Assembly (NCBI GenBank): GCA_964030475.1 | Contig: CAXIPT010000001.1 | Location: 14,146,662 to 14,210,661, forward strand | Source: Tethya wilhelma | Taxonomy: Eukaryota > Porifera > Demospongiae > Tethyida > Tethyidae | Direction of reading: 5' to 3' | DNA length: 64,000 nt | Shown: piece by piece, positions 37,165 through 50,300 of the stretch | Numbering within the stretch: position 1 is the first letter of the stretch | Layout of the letters: every line of letters starts with the position of its first letter | Notes under the pieces: model-generated | What the model saw: the letters and a program-made list of their open reading frames with translations, nothing else | Database searches by the model: none | What the model was told of the DNA's origin: nothing | Position numbers and translations under genes: made by a program

Positions 37165-38921
37165 TCATATCTTCCAAAAGTGTCTGTCTTTGTTCCAGAG
37201 AGCCTCCAGCTCCTCATCGTAGCCACACTGCTTGCTGTAGAGGGTCATGCTCTGGATGATCCCCTCGGGAGAGGCTTCAAAATCACTCAGAGTCACTTCA
37301 CCTCCTGCACAAACGACAGAGCTACAAATCATTCCTCACACTCAAACCAAGAGACAGACCCTCTCCTGGATGTTTTCAAGCTAAGGATTAAATTTTTGCA
37401 CACATACATTATACCAAGATGCGATAGAAAAAACAAAACTCAACTAAATTTTGAGGATATTTATGAAAACCACAGCCTGATGTTAAAACTGTTCACAGTA
37501 ACAATGGTACCATGGTAAGCACTGATGTTCAAACTCCAGGACGATTGGAGGAAATAGTTGGTAACCACTAACAACTGAGTTAATTGCATTCCAATCATGT
37601 GACAGCAACACACTGCAATCATGCACAATTGTGCTGAGTCAGCAAAGGTGAACCTGCTCTTAGCCTCGTTCCAGAGGAGGTACGACAGTCAGGTTGACTG
37701 CTGAGTTGGCACTAATCGAGCAGTAATTAGCGCACATGTACATATTAATTAGTATAACATAATGTTATGCAGTAATGCTGTTTTTGCCTGCGTTATGCAG
37801 CTAGCTCAGTTCTAAGCTAATTCTCCAATAGTTTTCGCTCAATTATTGGGCCACAGTGGCATCATGTAAGGATCTAGGAACATGCATTTTATTGACATTA
37901 CATCGTAGTAATCGAGGTATGTTAATTATTAGTGCCAGCTCAGCAGTCAACTTAACTGTCTTACCGGAATATTTGCGAAGGAGGAGCCTGGTGAACGAGG
38001 CTACCTCCTCTACACGTGGACTAACCTTCGAGGACAGTGAGAGGTTGGACAAGCATCCTCCGTGGGAACTTCCTGGCCAGGACAATCTGTCTCAGAGCGA
38101 GCCAGTCTCCGTCCTCGTCACTCACGGTGGAGTAGTGCTGGTAGAGAGCCTCACCAGAAGAGACGTCAGCAGTCGACTTGAACACCTGTGGTCATGACAA
38201 TGTATGTGAGTGTGATTGATCACGCAAAAGGATACCAACATATTCATCGTTACTGTAAGTACGACACAAAAATTAAGCATACAAAATATTTTTTAATGGA
38301 AAATGTCAAACTATGGTATAGAGAGAAGGTAGGTAAAGGATAGACAAACATGCATCACGCTAAGCTGGTATTTTCAGTGGTCAGGGAATGAAAATGATTA
38401 GAATTTCGTGCCAAGTGCCAAGTTAGCATGATACAAGGCTGCTACCATTTGTGGTCTCCTACACCAGGCCCTTTCACTTTGGTTCAACTCCAAAGTAAGA
38501 GATGAAGAGGGGAGGACCTGGTTTACAAGGAGAAGGTACAACACGAGTGTGCCTTTGCTGACTCAGCACTTATTAGTGCACCGATCACATGATTGGAATG
38601 TAATTAAGATCATGTGACTGCAACACTTTACAATGGGATTTGATCACATGTGCACGTCGTACCTCGTCTACCTCTGCATGGAGAGCTACTATGCATGTGT
38701 TTAGAGAGATAGTAAAACATTCTCACTCTCACCTGCAACTTTTGCAAGAAGTCTCCAATAGCCTTCTTCCCGACGGACTTGATCTTTGTCCGATCCAACC
38801 TAACCACAATGTCAGGATTCCCGTCACTTCCCACAGTACGCTCCACACTCACCAGACCAGGAGCATTGGCCAACAGCACCCGGAGAATCACATACCTTGC
38901 CTGCATGTGAGCCTGTGGGGG

Positions 38922-38960
<39 letters not shown>

Positions 38961-39697
38961 TCAATTCAGGTCAGATTGAGATAGGACAAGTACAGAGCTC
39001 TGTATCTCAGCCTTCATAAATATTATTCCGTGCGTTGGTAAAGCAACACTCCCAATTCCCTCACCTGCCTCCATTTTTTGTTCTCTGGAGTGTAGTATTC
39101 TAGTCCCAGCACACCAGCTCTCACCATGTTGAGCCAGTTGACATAGAGGATGTCATCAGCAGCACTGCCTTCATGGCCAAAGATACTACAGAAAAGACAA
39201 AGTGTACATTCGCAGAGTTCATAATATTATGTGTGTTATGAGAGTAGCTTGTGTGTGTTTTGCTGCCATTAGTGTACAAGTGTTGCTGAAGTCACAGTAA
39301 GTGTGGAAGTTACTATTATACCACGGTCAACAAAAACCATAGAGATTAATGATTTTCCCAAGACTGGAATAAGTCTTTCTAAACTGGAGAGGGAGAAATA
39401 GTGAAACCATAAGAACCAAATCCAATTAGAGGTAATCCATACAGCGACAACAAACACGAAGATACACACATGGTCTAAAGTGAGCTGACTTATTACCTCA
39501 TTGAAACACTACTACTGACAAAGGACCTAGGGGAAAACAAAAAAATAGAACTCAGCCGACACTCGAACCTCACCTGAGCACATCTGAGGAGAGACTGAGG
39601 TAGAGCCCCACACACTCTGCCCTGCACTCCTCGTACGAGGAAGCCACTGAGAGGAACTTGGTGTCCCACGTGTCATTGGGGCCGTACCAAGAAGAGA

Positions 39698-39738
<41 letters not shown>

Positions 39739-42488
39739 GTGCGTGACCATGGTGTCATTTTGTTTACAGGCTCTATATGCCATGAAGCACTATAACCACA
39801 GACACCGAGCTGTGTACGCATGAGCTCACACACATTAAGTTCCAACTAACATACATAACAATATGAGTCCTTCTCACAGAACAGTGGGAGACCTCATGGT
39901 CCAGAGGAAGTCTCTCTTTGTTAGGAGGAAGACAACTAAAGTTCAAAACCAACCTTTCCTCCATCCACAGGATTCTTGACGTTAGCAATATCAAAGTTGA
40001 AAGTACCATCTTCTTGCTGTGACAAGAGAGAGAGAAGAGAAACATATGTTCACATTCAAATAGCATAACTTCATAGGATTCCTCTCACTTGCTGGAATAG
40101 CTTTCCTGAGCCATGACCAAGAAGCTCGTGTAGACCAACTTGAACCTCAAAGGCTGGTCCTCTCAACTTCACAAACAGTTCCTTTACAATATCAATAGAG
40201 AGAAGAGTAGTAGCTGGTAATATTGAGAGAGAAGGGCAAGTAAGGGCAGGGCTGTTCTACCTGTTCTTCTTGAGCTAAGAAGGAGACCCTCTTGTCCTGG
40301 TAGGCAGCCGAGAGGACATTCCCCAGAGAGACATTCTTGAAGCCTTCATTCTGACGAATGTCATCATCTATTCAATCGTACAGTAGCCACAACAAACAAG
40401 TAATATAACAGCCATCATCTAGTAGCACAATCGTAACATTACAATAACATACAGTACAGGTAAATGTAAAGGTATTATCTATATCATAACATTCCCATTG
40501 TAGCTAATTCATATGAGTATCTCATGCACCCACTCACAGTTGGGTATGTTGATGCCAGCCGGGATGCCAGAGGATCCAAAGGTGACCACATCCAAGGAAG
40601 TGAAGTCTGGACGTAGGAACCTATCCTTTTCAAACTCCTTTGGCCAAGGTAGCTCAGGAAGAAGACTCTCAGCCGAGGAGACTAGGTTGGTGAACTTGGC
40701 ACTCATAACCTTGTTGACAACCGCCACAAATCCTGCGAGATAAACAAGACATGTATTATCATAACCCACTATAGTTTGTTTAGTAATGACAACAAAAACG
40801 TGCTGTGCATTATATTATAAAAGGGGATAAACCTTTCTCTTACCTTCAAACTCCCCCCTGACACCCATAGGATCAGTATAGGACTCAATAAATCCAATGT
40901 ACCTTAAAGAAAAGACTTTAAACAATCACCTTAATTTCCAGAAACTATAAGCTGTGTAGTGATGAAAAATATCATCCATTCCAAACTACTGTGAATTTGG
41001 AATAATAAGCTTTCTCTCACGTTTCAACGATGGGTCCCTTGTTCTTGATCCAGTGTCGGGAGCCCTTCTTGTGGTCTTCAATGGAGCCAGTCTTGAAGGA
41101 CCTGATGTAGCTCTCCAGCATGCGTGTCTCATGGTCATTAGCACTGTGCTCCTACAATGAGACAATAACACACTCACAATGAAACAAACACACACAACCT
41201 CTCTCTTTATATGAAAGTAAAATCCTTGGGGAATATAAATCAATACACTAGCAAAGTTGCTAAGTGTATGGGGTCCCCAGGACTGTAATTTATGTCGAGG
41301 CTATTTGGTACATACCTTAGCCTTCTCAAGGTTCTCCACCATCCTCTTCATCAGTGGGGTATAGTCTCCCCGAGTTACGATGATGGGAGTGGATTGATAG
41401 GAGTGAGCTCCGAGCACACTAGCTACCTTGTCATCCTTATCACACGGGTCAGCTGTCAGAGTGAAGAATACACACACAACAGTGAAATCATACAGACTAC
41501 TCAGCACTTATGATAGTGATGACCCTGTACCATTTGAAATTACCTGAGGTAACTGAGGAGGCCAATCGCAGCTCATACTCCACTTTCCCATCTTCTTTGA
41601 CAGTTTTAAAGAGACGAGTGTTGTACGGACTGATATCCTGAAGAATCATGAAACCCAATATCATACAAATCTAATGACAAAACCACTGACATACCTTCTC
41701 TTGCATGAATTTCTGGACTAGCTCAGCATCTGCTGCTACACAGTTGTCAGAATAGTAGGTGCTGATTCCCTAGAGCATTTCCAGGCAACAATCGACATAC
41801 ATAAGATGTGATTGTCCTCTACCATAGATAAAAATGACTCTACTACCTCTTCTCCCATTCCTAGTTGTTTCTCTCTCTGGGTGAGTGAGAAGATGGCATC
41901 ACAAGAGGCCGTCCACAGCCTCTCCACGAGGTCAGGCTGGGAGTGGTTCAAGTCACTAGCTGTCAGGATGGAGTGGAACTTGTCCTGTGAATAATAATTG
42001 ACACAGCAACTCTTCGAAGACAGACTGAACTTGGAAATCAGTGTAACCACACACGTACCTTGTCGATGGCAGGGATGAATTTAGTATCACCAAAGCTCTT
42101 GTAGTTGCCCATATTAGTGAACAGGGCACATGTGTAGAGGAGAAAAGCCTGTATTACAAGAAACAGAAGTAAAAATTTCCACAACTAGTGAAGTTGTTGT
42201 GTCCCTGCGCATAGTCCTTACTTTGAACTCTTCATCACTGACACCATCTCCCACTGCCTCCCTCAGTGACTGTACACTCTGTCTCGAGAACACCTCTCTC
42301 AGTAGCAGGAAGACAGGGGTGGACTCTGGGGACTTCTGGAGGAGACAGATGGAGGCTCCTTCCCAAGATGCTCGAGACAAGTAGTGGCAGTAGAGTTTCT
42401 CTTTGTCAGTGAGGCCTTTGAAGGCTTCACCAGCCTCCAGTTTACTGATAGGAGTATCCAGAGGAATGGTTACGTTGGAGAGGTCCAT
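37165..42488 (-). CDS. DPP3: Dipeptidyl peptidase 3, 17 exons
   Basis: DPP3 is a cytosolic zinc metallopeptidase (family M49) that removes dipeptides from short peptides. Exons are 42488-42222, 42148-42059, 41984-41847, 41769-41695, 41637-41544, 41452-41316, 41151-41021, 40902-40844, 40732-40538, 40367-40261, 40181-40089, 40016-39954, 39698-39574, 39185-39065, 38912-38733, 38185-38026 and 37301-37165, joining to 2172 nt (723 residues; human 737). The zinc site HELLGH (exon 11) and the second motif EECRAE (exon 13) are intact, so it should be active. Other conserved blocks are [63 protein letters not shown] and [12 protein letters not shown]. The BRWD/PHIP-like gene ends only 309 bp upstream on the same strand. 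Confidence 0.98.
37661..38003. mobile_element. TAGCCTCG-type element in DPP3 intron 16
   Basis: Starts TAGCCTCGTTCC and ends GAACGAGGCTA, with a second inner inverted pair (GTCAGGTTGACTGCTGAG.TGGCACTAAT and its complement near 37931-37970). The flanks CCTGCTCT and CCTCCTCT match at 7 of 8 bases. The element ends about 17 bp from the donor of exon 38185-38026. A relative, partly in inverted order, lies at about 54950-55080. Confidence 0.75.
38925..38958. repeat. (CA)n microsatellite before DPP3 exon 15
   Basis: On the transcript strand this is a TG run followed by a C-rich stretch and the acceptor of exon 38912-38733. Confidence 0.9.
39699..39743. repeat. (TG)n microsatellite abutting DPP3 exon 13
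   Basis: In the transcript this is a CA run whose last CAG is the acceptor of exon 39698-39574. Confidence 0.9.
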
Positions 42489-42557
42489 GCTTTCTCCCTA
42501 AAATTTAAAGGGTGTGCTCTAATGCCATGTGTGGCAAGGGTCGTCAATACCATGCTA

Positions 42558-42674
42558 GGACAACTGTAGCCTCATCCCCAGGCTCCCCTATGACCTTTCA
42601 CTCACGGAAAGGAGAAGGGGAAATCCGTGAGTGAAAGGTCAAAGGGGAGCCTGGGGACGAGGCTAGGACAACTG
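42558..42674. mobile_element. TAGCCTC foldback element at the DPP3 5' end
   Basis: 99-bp hairpin (42567-42665) flanked by perfect 9-bp duplications GGACAACTG (42558-42566 and 42666-42674). It lies about 80-180 bp upstream of the DPP3 start codon, inside the 309-bp gap to the upstream gene, so it is in the promoter or 5' UTR. Confidence 0.9.
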
Positions 42675-42797
42675 CACTGAAAAAGGGCATTCAGAGATTT
42701 ATTTATAGACAGATAAAATTTCCATTGAACATCTACTAATTTGGGTTCACTCTTACTTGTCTAATAAAAAAAATATGCAGTAATAAAAAATTAGCTA

Positions 42798-45432
42798 TTA
42801 ATCACTGTCACTGTCATTTAACCAAGTTGCCAGAGGACGTCTTCGTTTAGATCTTCTTGGTTGAATACACTCTTCATCTTCGTAATTGTGGGGAAAATCA
42901 GTAGCAGATCTAGATAGTGGATGCTTCTGAGAATTTCTTTTGTCTTTATCCTACATTAGGTAAAGTAACATAGTAATATTGATATACCATATAGCTAGAA
43001 ATTTTCGAAGAGTAATATTTTCGCGGAAAGATGATTACAAAACTTTTTTGCGATCTTATTTTGAAGATAGAGCAGCCTCACCCCATATATTGCAATACGA
43101 TGCCAAATTTTTTGTGGGTAAAATTTTTGCAGATTGTTGACAATCCACCAAAACGGTGACATTTGTACTCCTCGAAAATTTCTAGCTAAACGGTAATTCT
43201 TAATTACTTTAATAGATGATTCTCTCAGAGAGGAAGAAGAGTTAGTAAGGTCTGTAGTTGACTGATAATTAGTACTATCTTCACCCCTGCTATTCTCACC
43301 ACCATCACTAGGTTGTGAATCCATTGGTGCACTGTCTCCAGGATCATAATCAGGGTCATCTTGATTTTCCTCACCAATATCAGTGCTGTTTATCTTTGGT
43401 AGAGCAACATTAAACGATTTTCGACGCTTACGCTTCCCTTTTTGATTTGTTTCACAAAGATTTAGAGTAGATTCAGATGAACTCTCAGAACTACAGTCAT
43501 CATTCTGGATATGTGGTAACTAATGTGGTCATTAATAAACAAAGTATGCAGTTATTCATTTCCTACACTTGTCTCATCCAAGGGTCCTTGGTTCCTATCC
43601 CCCCCTTATTATTTTCATGGGAATTGAGGGGTACTGGAGACAAGGCCAGATCTATGCAGTATTATTAACAGATGCACCTATCTTAACATACCATTTTTGT
43701 GGGATCAATCCTAACTGTTGGCATAAGCTTTATTGAACGCGTAATTTCTTGTTCATATTTTTCCAATGGCATTTTTTCATAACAGCTGCGAAGATCAGTT
43801 ACGTCACTATCACTGCTGGAATTAAAATAATACATTGTATAGAAGGAATTTTTTGTAAGATGCGAATTTAAAACTACGAAAAAAAATTTCTGGCACGTTT
43901 TTATGAAATTTTGTACCAACAAAAATTTCCCGCTATACAGTACACAACATTAATCATGTTTGGATGGCAAAGTATAAAATTATGATCACATGAATGTATA
44001 ACTTACTTAATAAACTTCCACAAAGTCTGAACCAAAATTTTAGCATGTTCTATTATCAAACTGTCCTTGTCATTGAATAAAATTGCATTCTTCTGAATGT
44101 AATGTACCTCCCATAAGAGTGCTTCTTTACATCTGCATATCCATGCGTAGTATTAATAATTCGATAATTAATTTTAAATTGTACCTGTAGAACCCATTAC
44201 TGAGCCTCCTTCTAATAATAGAAAGGGCTACAGGAAAGGGAACAACATCATAGTATGTTGGCTCATCTTCTGCTTTCACTAGCTCTTGAAACTGGAAGGC
44301 CTCATCCAATTCTATAGATTTACTGAGACCTTGAAGAATTCTGTCTTTTTCCTCTTCATCTATTGAAGATTTTGATACAGCGAACTGAATTTTAGAGATT
44401 TTGCCTGCAAGAAACCATAGTAGTGATTAAATCCTTTTCATATTCCATTCCATTCATAAACCTTCTGTAGGTTCCATTTCCCATGGGCTGAGATGCTCTG
44501 GTTCATGTCCATCCAATTTTATGTGATAAAGTTGCCAGTTGCTTTCAAAAACTTCTTCACTATTAATTTTGTTTGGGCATGTAAACACACAAATAATGAA
44601 AGGCATTAAGGTGCTTAAATTAATTAACCATGGATGCCCAGACTGGCAGCCTCCTAAGGCTACATAGAAATATTGGTCACTATAACAATAAAGGCACCGA
44701 TGGTGCATAAGCCTCGGCGCACTCTGTCACTTGCAACTTGTGATGAAGCAGCATCACAAACAATGAACCAGATGAGCAATGCTATGATTATCAGCTGTTG
44801 TCAGATACTATATAGCAAACCTATGGGCTACCTGAATCATGTAATATCAATACTTGGTGACCATGCTGCTTAGCTAGCTCAGTAGCTGGAAGCATGTGGA
44901 AGTTCACTGGTAAACACATGCACTGACACAACTAACTCAGAATTTTAGCTTGCAATCAATTGAGTTGCTTACCTGTGCAAGCAGCTAAGCCACCTGAGCC
45001 AAGCACATCACATCCAGAGGCTGAGAGCCAGAGTTCTGTCATTTAAAGCAAGGGGTGGTCACAACCATACCCGCTGTACTAACACCCGTGACCGGGATCA
45101 AGATGTGATCAAGATGTGATCAAGGGGTCAAAGCAACAAAAATTGGTCCCATCAAGGGTCAAGAAAGCTCAACTGCTCATTTTCGATCAACGGTCAAAGG
45201 TCATCCAATCCAACTGTATTTCTAGATAGTGCACACTATATGTGGGGCATGATTTATGGGTGTGGTTTTGAAGCTAAGCGCTCAAAAGCCTAAGATCTCA
45301 GAAACTACAACCTTTTGCAAGATGGCTACACATAATATTTCAAGATAACTTTGATTCATGAACGTAAGTACCTTCTATTTCCTATGTAGAGTTGCCGTTC
45401 TTCAGATTATCCCATAACAGACAGACAGACAG

Positions 45433-45480
<48 letters not shown>

Positions 45481-47296
45481 CAACTACTATAACCCTCTGC
45501 ACGTGATACTCACACGCCGAGGCTTAATGATATGATTATCTACACATACATTGCATACGTTAACTGCAAAGATATAGTCAGAGTACCAGCACTGTACTAC
45601 TAAGTTGACAAGTTCCAGCAAATGACATGACTCAGTATAACTGACAAGTACTTAAGTCCATTAGACCAGCTCTATCATGCCTTGGAGTCAAAACCTGCTT
45701 ATAATATGCCAAAAACAGCATGACTAAGAAGAGTATAGTGTTATTGCTTACTAAATTTGCCTACAAAGTAAGTTAGTTGCCCCTCAGCAAGGGGTGGTAA
45801 CTGCCATTCACTCTGTACTTGCACCTGCGACCGCGGTCAAAATGACGGTCAACGGTCAAATGAGATTTTAATGCAAGTCAACGGTCAAAATCAAGGGGCG
45901 GCGACTCACATATGCTCTGTACTTGCGGCTGCGACTGCGGTCAAGATCTTGACCATTCTAAATTTCGAGTTTGACCCTTGACCAGAGCTAAAATTTGAGC
46001 TTGACCGTTGACCGTAGCTTTGGTATGAGGTCATTTTGATGACCTTTACCAATTTGACAGTTCTTATTTTGCAAGAATTTGACCGTTCTGAAATTTATTT
46101 TGACCGTTGACCAGCACTAAATTTTCGCTTTGACCATTGACCGTCATCTTGACTGCGGTCGCAGCCGCAAGTACAGAGCATATGGGAGTCGCCGCCCCTT
46201 GCAAAATGAAATTTCAGAATTAACAGTCCAAATTGGTAGTGGTCGTCAACAATGACCTAATAGCGATGAGTCAAGCCCGAAATTCACCGTTCGGTCAACG
46301 CAGTCAAGATTAAATTTTAGTGACGGTCAACAGTCAAAATAAAAATTTTAGATGGTCAAGATCTTGACCATGGCTGTGGGTGCAAGTACTAAGTGATTGG
46401 TAGTTGCCACCCCTTGCTCAGCTCCTTCTACCAAGTGAAAACGTTTATATTTTAGTCAATTTTAAATAACACACACTAAGAAATCGGTGTGATTAGCAGG
46501 TGTGGCCTCGAAGCTTAGTGCTCAGAAATGCTGAAAATCCTCAGATCTCTGGAACTACAAGGTTTTGTTGAATGCTATGTGTAATTTTTTTAGACAATCT
46601 CAAATATTTACCTTGGTATGCCGCTTTTGAAGACTGAGAGCTGCCGTTCTTGAGATATAGTTGGAAAACAAACAGACAAACAAAACGACTACCCTAACCC
46701 TTGGTGCGCATGCATGTGCCAAGGGTTAATAATAGGGGAAGGTCAATTGTTCACCAATGTAGCCTTGAGAGCTGTGTTCTTTACAGGATAATTATACCAC
46801 TAAAACTCAGTTTATAGTATGGCTTCCCATGATACAAATAATTGCACATGACTGAAGACTTACTTAAAAGGTTGCTTGGATAAGACTGTCCCATAAAGGT
46901 AGTCATCATCAATGAAACTTTTAAACCTATCTCCTGGTGACCAAGATATTTTCATAGCAACTTCATATACTGACTTGAGAACTAGGAAGTCAGGAACTCC
47001 ATCCATGTCGTGGAACCTGAATATACATAACATGTCTGAGATACATAACGACATAATGGCTATAGAATTCAATGCAAAAGAATCTCTCTCTTTCTCTCTC
47101 TCTCTCTCACACACATTATAGTTGCATGACCCTAAAGTGGGGGGCACTCGATGCATGGTCGAGTGTCACACACTTAAGGGTCATACAACTATTTTGTTTG
47201 CCATTGACTCCCTATGACCCCTAGCTACTCTGTTACCTCCGCCCATCCAGTAACCAGCAATTAGCATGATTATAAAAACTTTGGTTGCTAGGCAAT

Positions 47297-47353
<57 letters not shown>

Positions 47354-50300
47354 GCACACGCACGCACGCACACACACACACACACACACTCACTCACTCA
47401 CTTACTCACTCACTTAATGGTGAATCTTGTCTTCCTTAAAGTTAGAAGCACAAGAGAACATACTATAGGTGTTCCCATACTGTACTGAAAGTCTACTACT
47501 TGGCAACATTCTTGAGGTGACATATTGTGCTTTGGTAGCCTCAGATTAATGATTTTTATGCCCTTTCTTTGAACAACATTGATGTAATTCTGATGCCCTT
47601 GCCAGAAGTACATTACCTGCAAAATAATGAAACCAATAATCACTAAGAGTTAATTAAAGGTACCAGAAATATTTAATACAGTGTCTCCAATTTGTGGAAG
47701 GTATGATGAAACTCTTGGCTTGGACTGCATGATCCAATCGGGTGGCTCACGAGGATTGCTTGCCTACATTTTAAAAGTTGGCCATGGGATTAAAATACTA
47801 TTGTATGTGATTTTTTCCAAATGTACCTCGGGTATATGAGTAGAATTATCAGCACATTCAGCACTTGCCAAGTGTGTAGAAGTTCTGGACTGAACATTAG
47901 ATGGTTGGTGGGAAGGGAAATCTGTAGATTTTTATGTGTATAAAGATTACTCAACAGTGTAATGAGAATAATATATTACTTCCTACCTGTTCTAATTGCC
48001 TTAGTTGTTTTGTTAGGACTCCGAACAGATTTGCTGTTAAGTTTGGTTTGTAACTCTTCTGAAAAGAATTGATAATTAATAATTACTAGGAGGAGTATGG
48101 CTTGGTTTTGTTTGCTAATGTCTTAGTTACTGCAACAGGTACCAGTATATATAGTACTGGTCAGAGGAAGTCTGACACCCACCAGCCATTGCAGGCAATT
48201 TATAATAATTATATAATTTTTATTTCTTGGTCTTGAATGAGATGTCTTACATTTAAAAAAAGATTCTAAGCAACCATCTTGACAAAATAACAAGAGATGG
48301 TCAGATATCTATGGGCCATTACAGACTTGCCTCATAGCTTATTTTTAATGCTTATGCCCAGGCTTCTTCCTTGCACGTGAGGAAAAATAGAGGTCTGTTG
48401 AAATACAACAGATTTCTTGGTTCTGGGTAAGGAATTTGAGCATTCCAATCAGATTGTAGAATGCATGACGATTGTCTTTTCAACCACAGGTATGTTGGTG
48501 TTACATGATGTAAGTGAGCCTCACATGTGAGAACTGAAGGCCTGAATTATGTGACTTGCTGACTCAGCAGAACTAAGAACATTGCCGATTTTCACCAGAC
48601 CCTCTTTATCTCAGAGAGGGGAGGGGTACTGGTGTCATGTGAAATTGAGCACCCCCCCATTTTAGTCACCTGGGGTGACTAATCGCACGGTAACCCGGAT
48701 GCCCATTTTACCATTCATTTGGGAACCCGGGTGACTGATCTACACGGGAAATTAGGCACCCCTTCATAAAAATGGTCACCCCTAGGCCTAGATCTATATC
48801 AATTTAGTTGCTTTTGTACTAAGTCTTGTAGCCTCCTTTGGCTGCATTGCCTGCTCTAATCATCCACAGATCATGCTAACCCGCTTTGCCCCCATGCATA
48901 TGTTGAAAGTTGTCATGTGATTTTTGAATTATCTACATGTACAGTAACTGAACAAAAAAATAAGTTGGAACTCAAAATCTTCATGCAATTTATCTGTTAT
49001 GATAACGAAATTGAATGCACCACTTGGTAATGGCCTAGTTAATCATACTTCTACATTCACATCTTTATGAAAGCATATTCTTTAGCACTATGAATATAGC
49101 TAGTTGGCAGCACTGATAAATGATACATACAATTCATGCATGATCATGTCAGATTTTTAAAGCAAGTTGAATATAATGGATGCAGCTTATAATTCTATCG
49201 TAGATTGGGAAATTTTCGTTGGTAAAGTATTTCGCCTCTTAAATTTTTGCGTAGTTTAATCGTGAAGTGTTATATGTTATATTTAAGCGTTGGTCACACG
49301 TCTTTTCATTTTCTGGCTTTAACTCTTACTACGGTTCTCGATATTGCAAGTCCTACTCTCAGAACGTTTTTACTGTTGGGAGCACTCTGAGATGCCTTCG
49401 TCTTTCTTCTACTCCTGTTGACGAGGAATATGTGGTTTCATTATGTTGTGATTAATTGACTTTCTTCTTTTTTTTATATCTCATTTATCTATACTACCGT
49501 ACACCGTGCACCTTTTGTTGGTGTGTTATTTATACTAACAATAATAATAATAATAATAATAATAACAATAATTATATTATCTATGGTTTAATTTTCGTCA
49601 TTGCAGATGATTCGGTAAAGATCGCCATACAAAATAAAATTTTTTGGCCGAGTTTAATTTTCGTCGGTAATGGTCATCGACAAAAATCTTTAGCAACGAA
49701 AATTTCCTGATCTACGGTATACTGCGGCATATGCATGCTTGTACAATGCTATGTACCTGTACTTACATCAAACCTAGATGCATCTTCATCTGAGGTCCAA
49801 GCACAAAATGTCATTAGGCTGACATTCAAAGAGCTAGTTAGCTAGGATTAAAAAAAAAGGCGCTGCTCTAGGTCACATGTCGTCATGCCGTATGATAAGG
49901 GATTGGGCTGGGGGGGGGGGGGGGGGGGGGGTTAGGAGGGGGTTATACCAAATTCACGAGGGGGTTACCAATATTCCGTGAAATTACTCACGGGGGGTGC
50001 CCAATAGACCTGTTGCACGTACAAGCATCACATGCTCGAAAAATAAAATTACAAACAATATACAGAGAAAATTTTGAGTATACGGAGATAAGCCACGCCC
50101 ATTGGAGGACAAGAGATGGGCAGTTGTATTGTGATCTTCGTAGCAGCTGCTGCAAAAGTTCTGATTTTTCAGCATGTTTTGTCTATTAACTATACCAAAT
50201 TTCTAAGTTAGAAGTTAAAACAGACTGGGCTAAGACTGAGCAACAAGAACGATTCTTTCTTATCTTCCCATACTCGCTGTGCAAAGTTGTCTTCCAAGAT

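Noticed and set aside
45784..46421. GGTCAA-rich block as a nuclear-receptor enhancer
   Set aside because: The hexamers lie within nested inverted-repeat elements; mobile-element structure explains them without invoking regulation.
49767..49789. A 23-nt micro-exon for the BRWD/PHIP-like gene (DEDASRFD)
   Set aside because: It has an AG and a GTAAGT, but including it breaks the phase: exon 50890-50545 already joins correctly to exon 48058-47987 without it.
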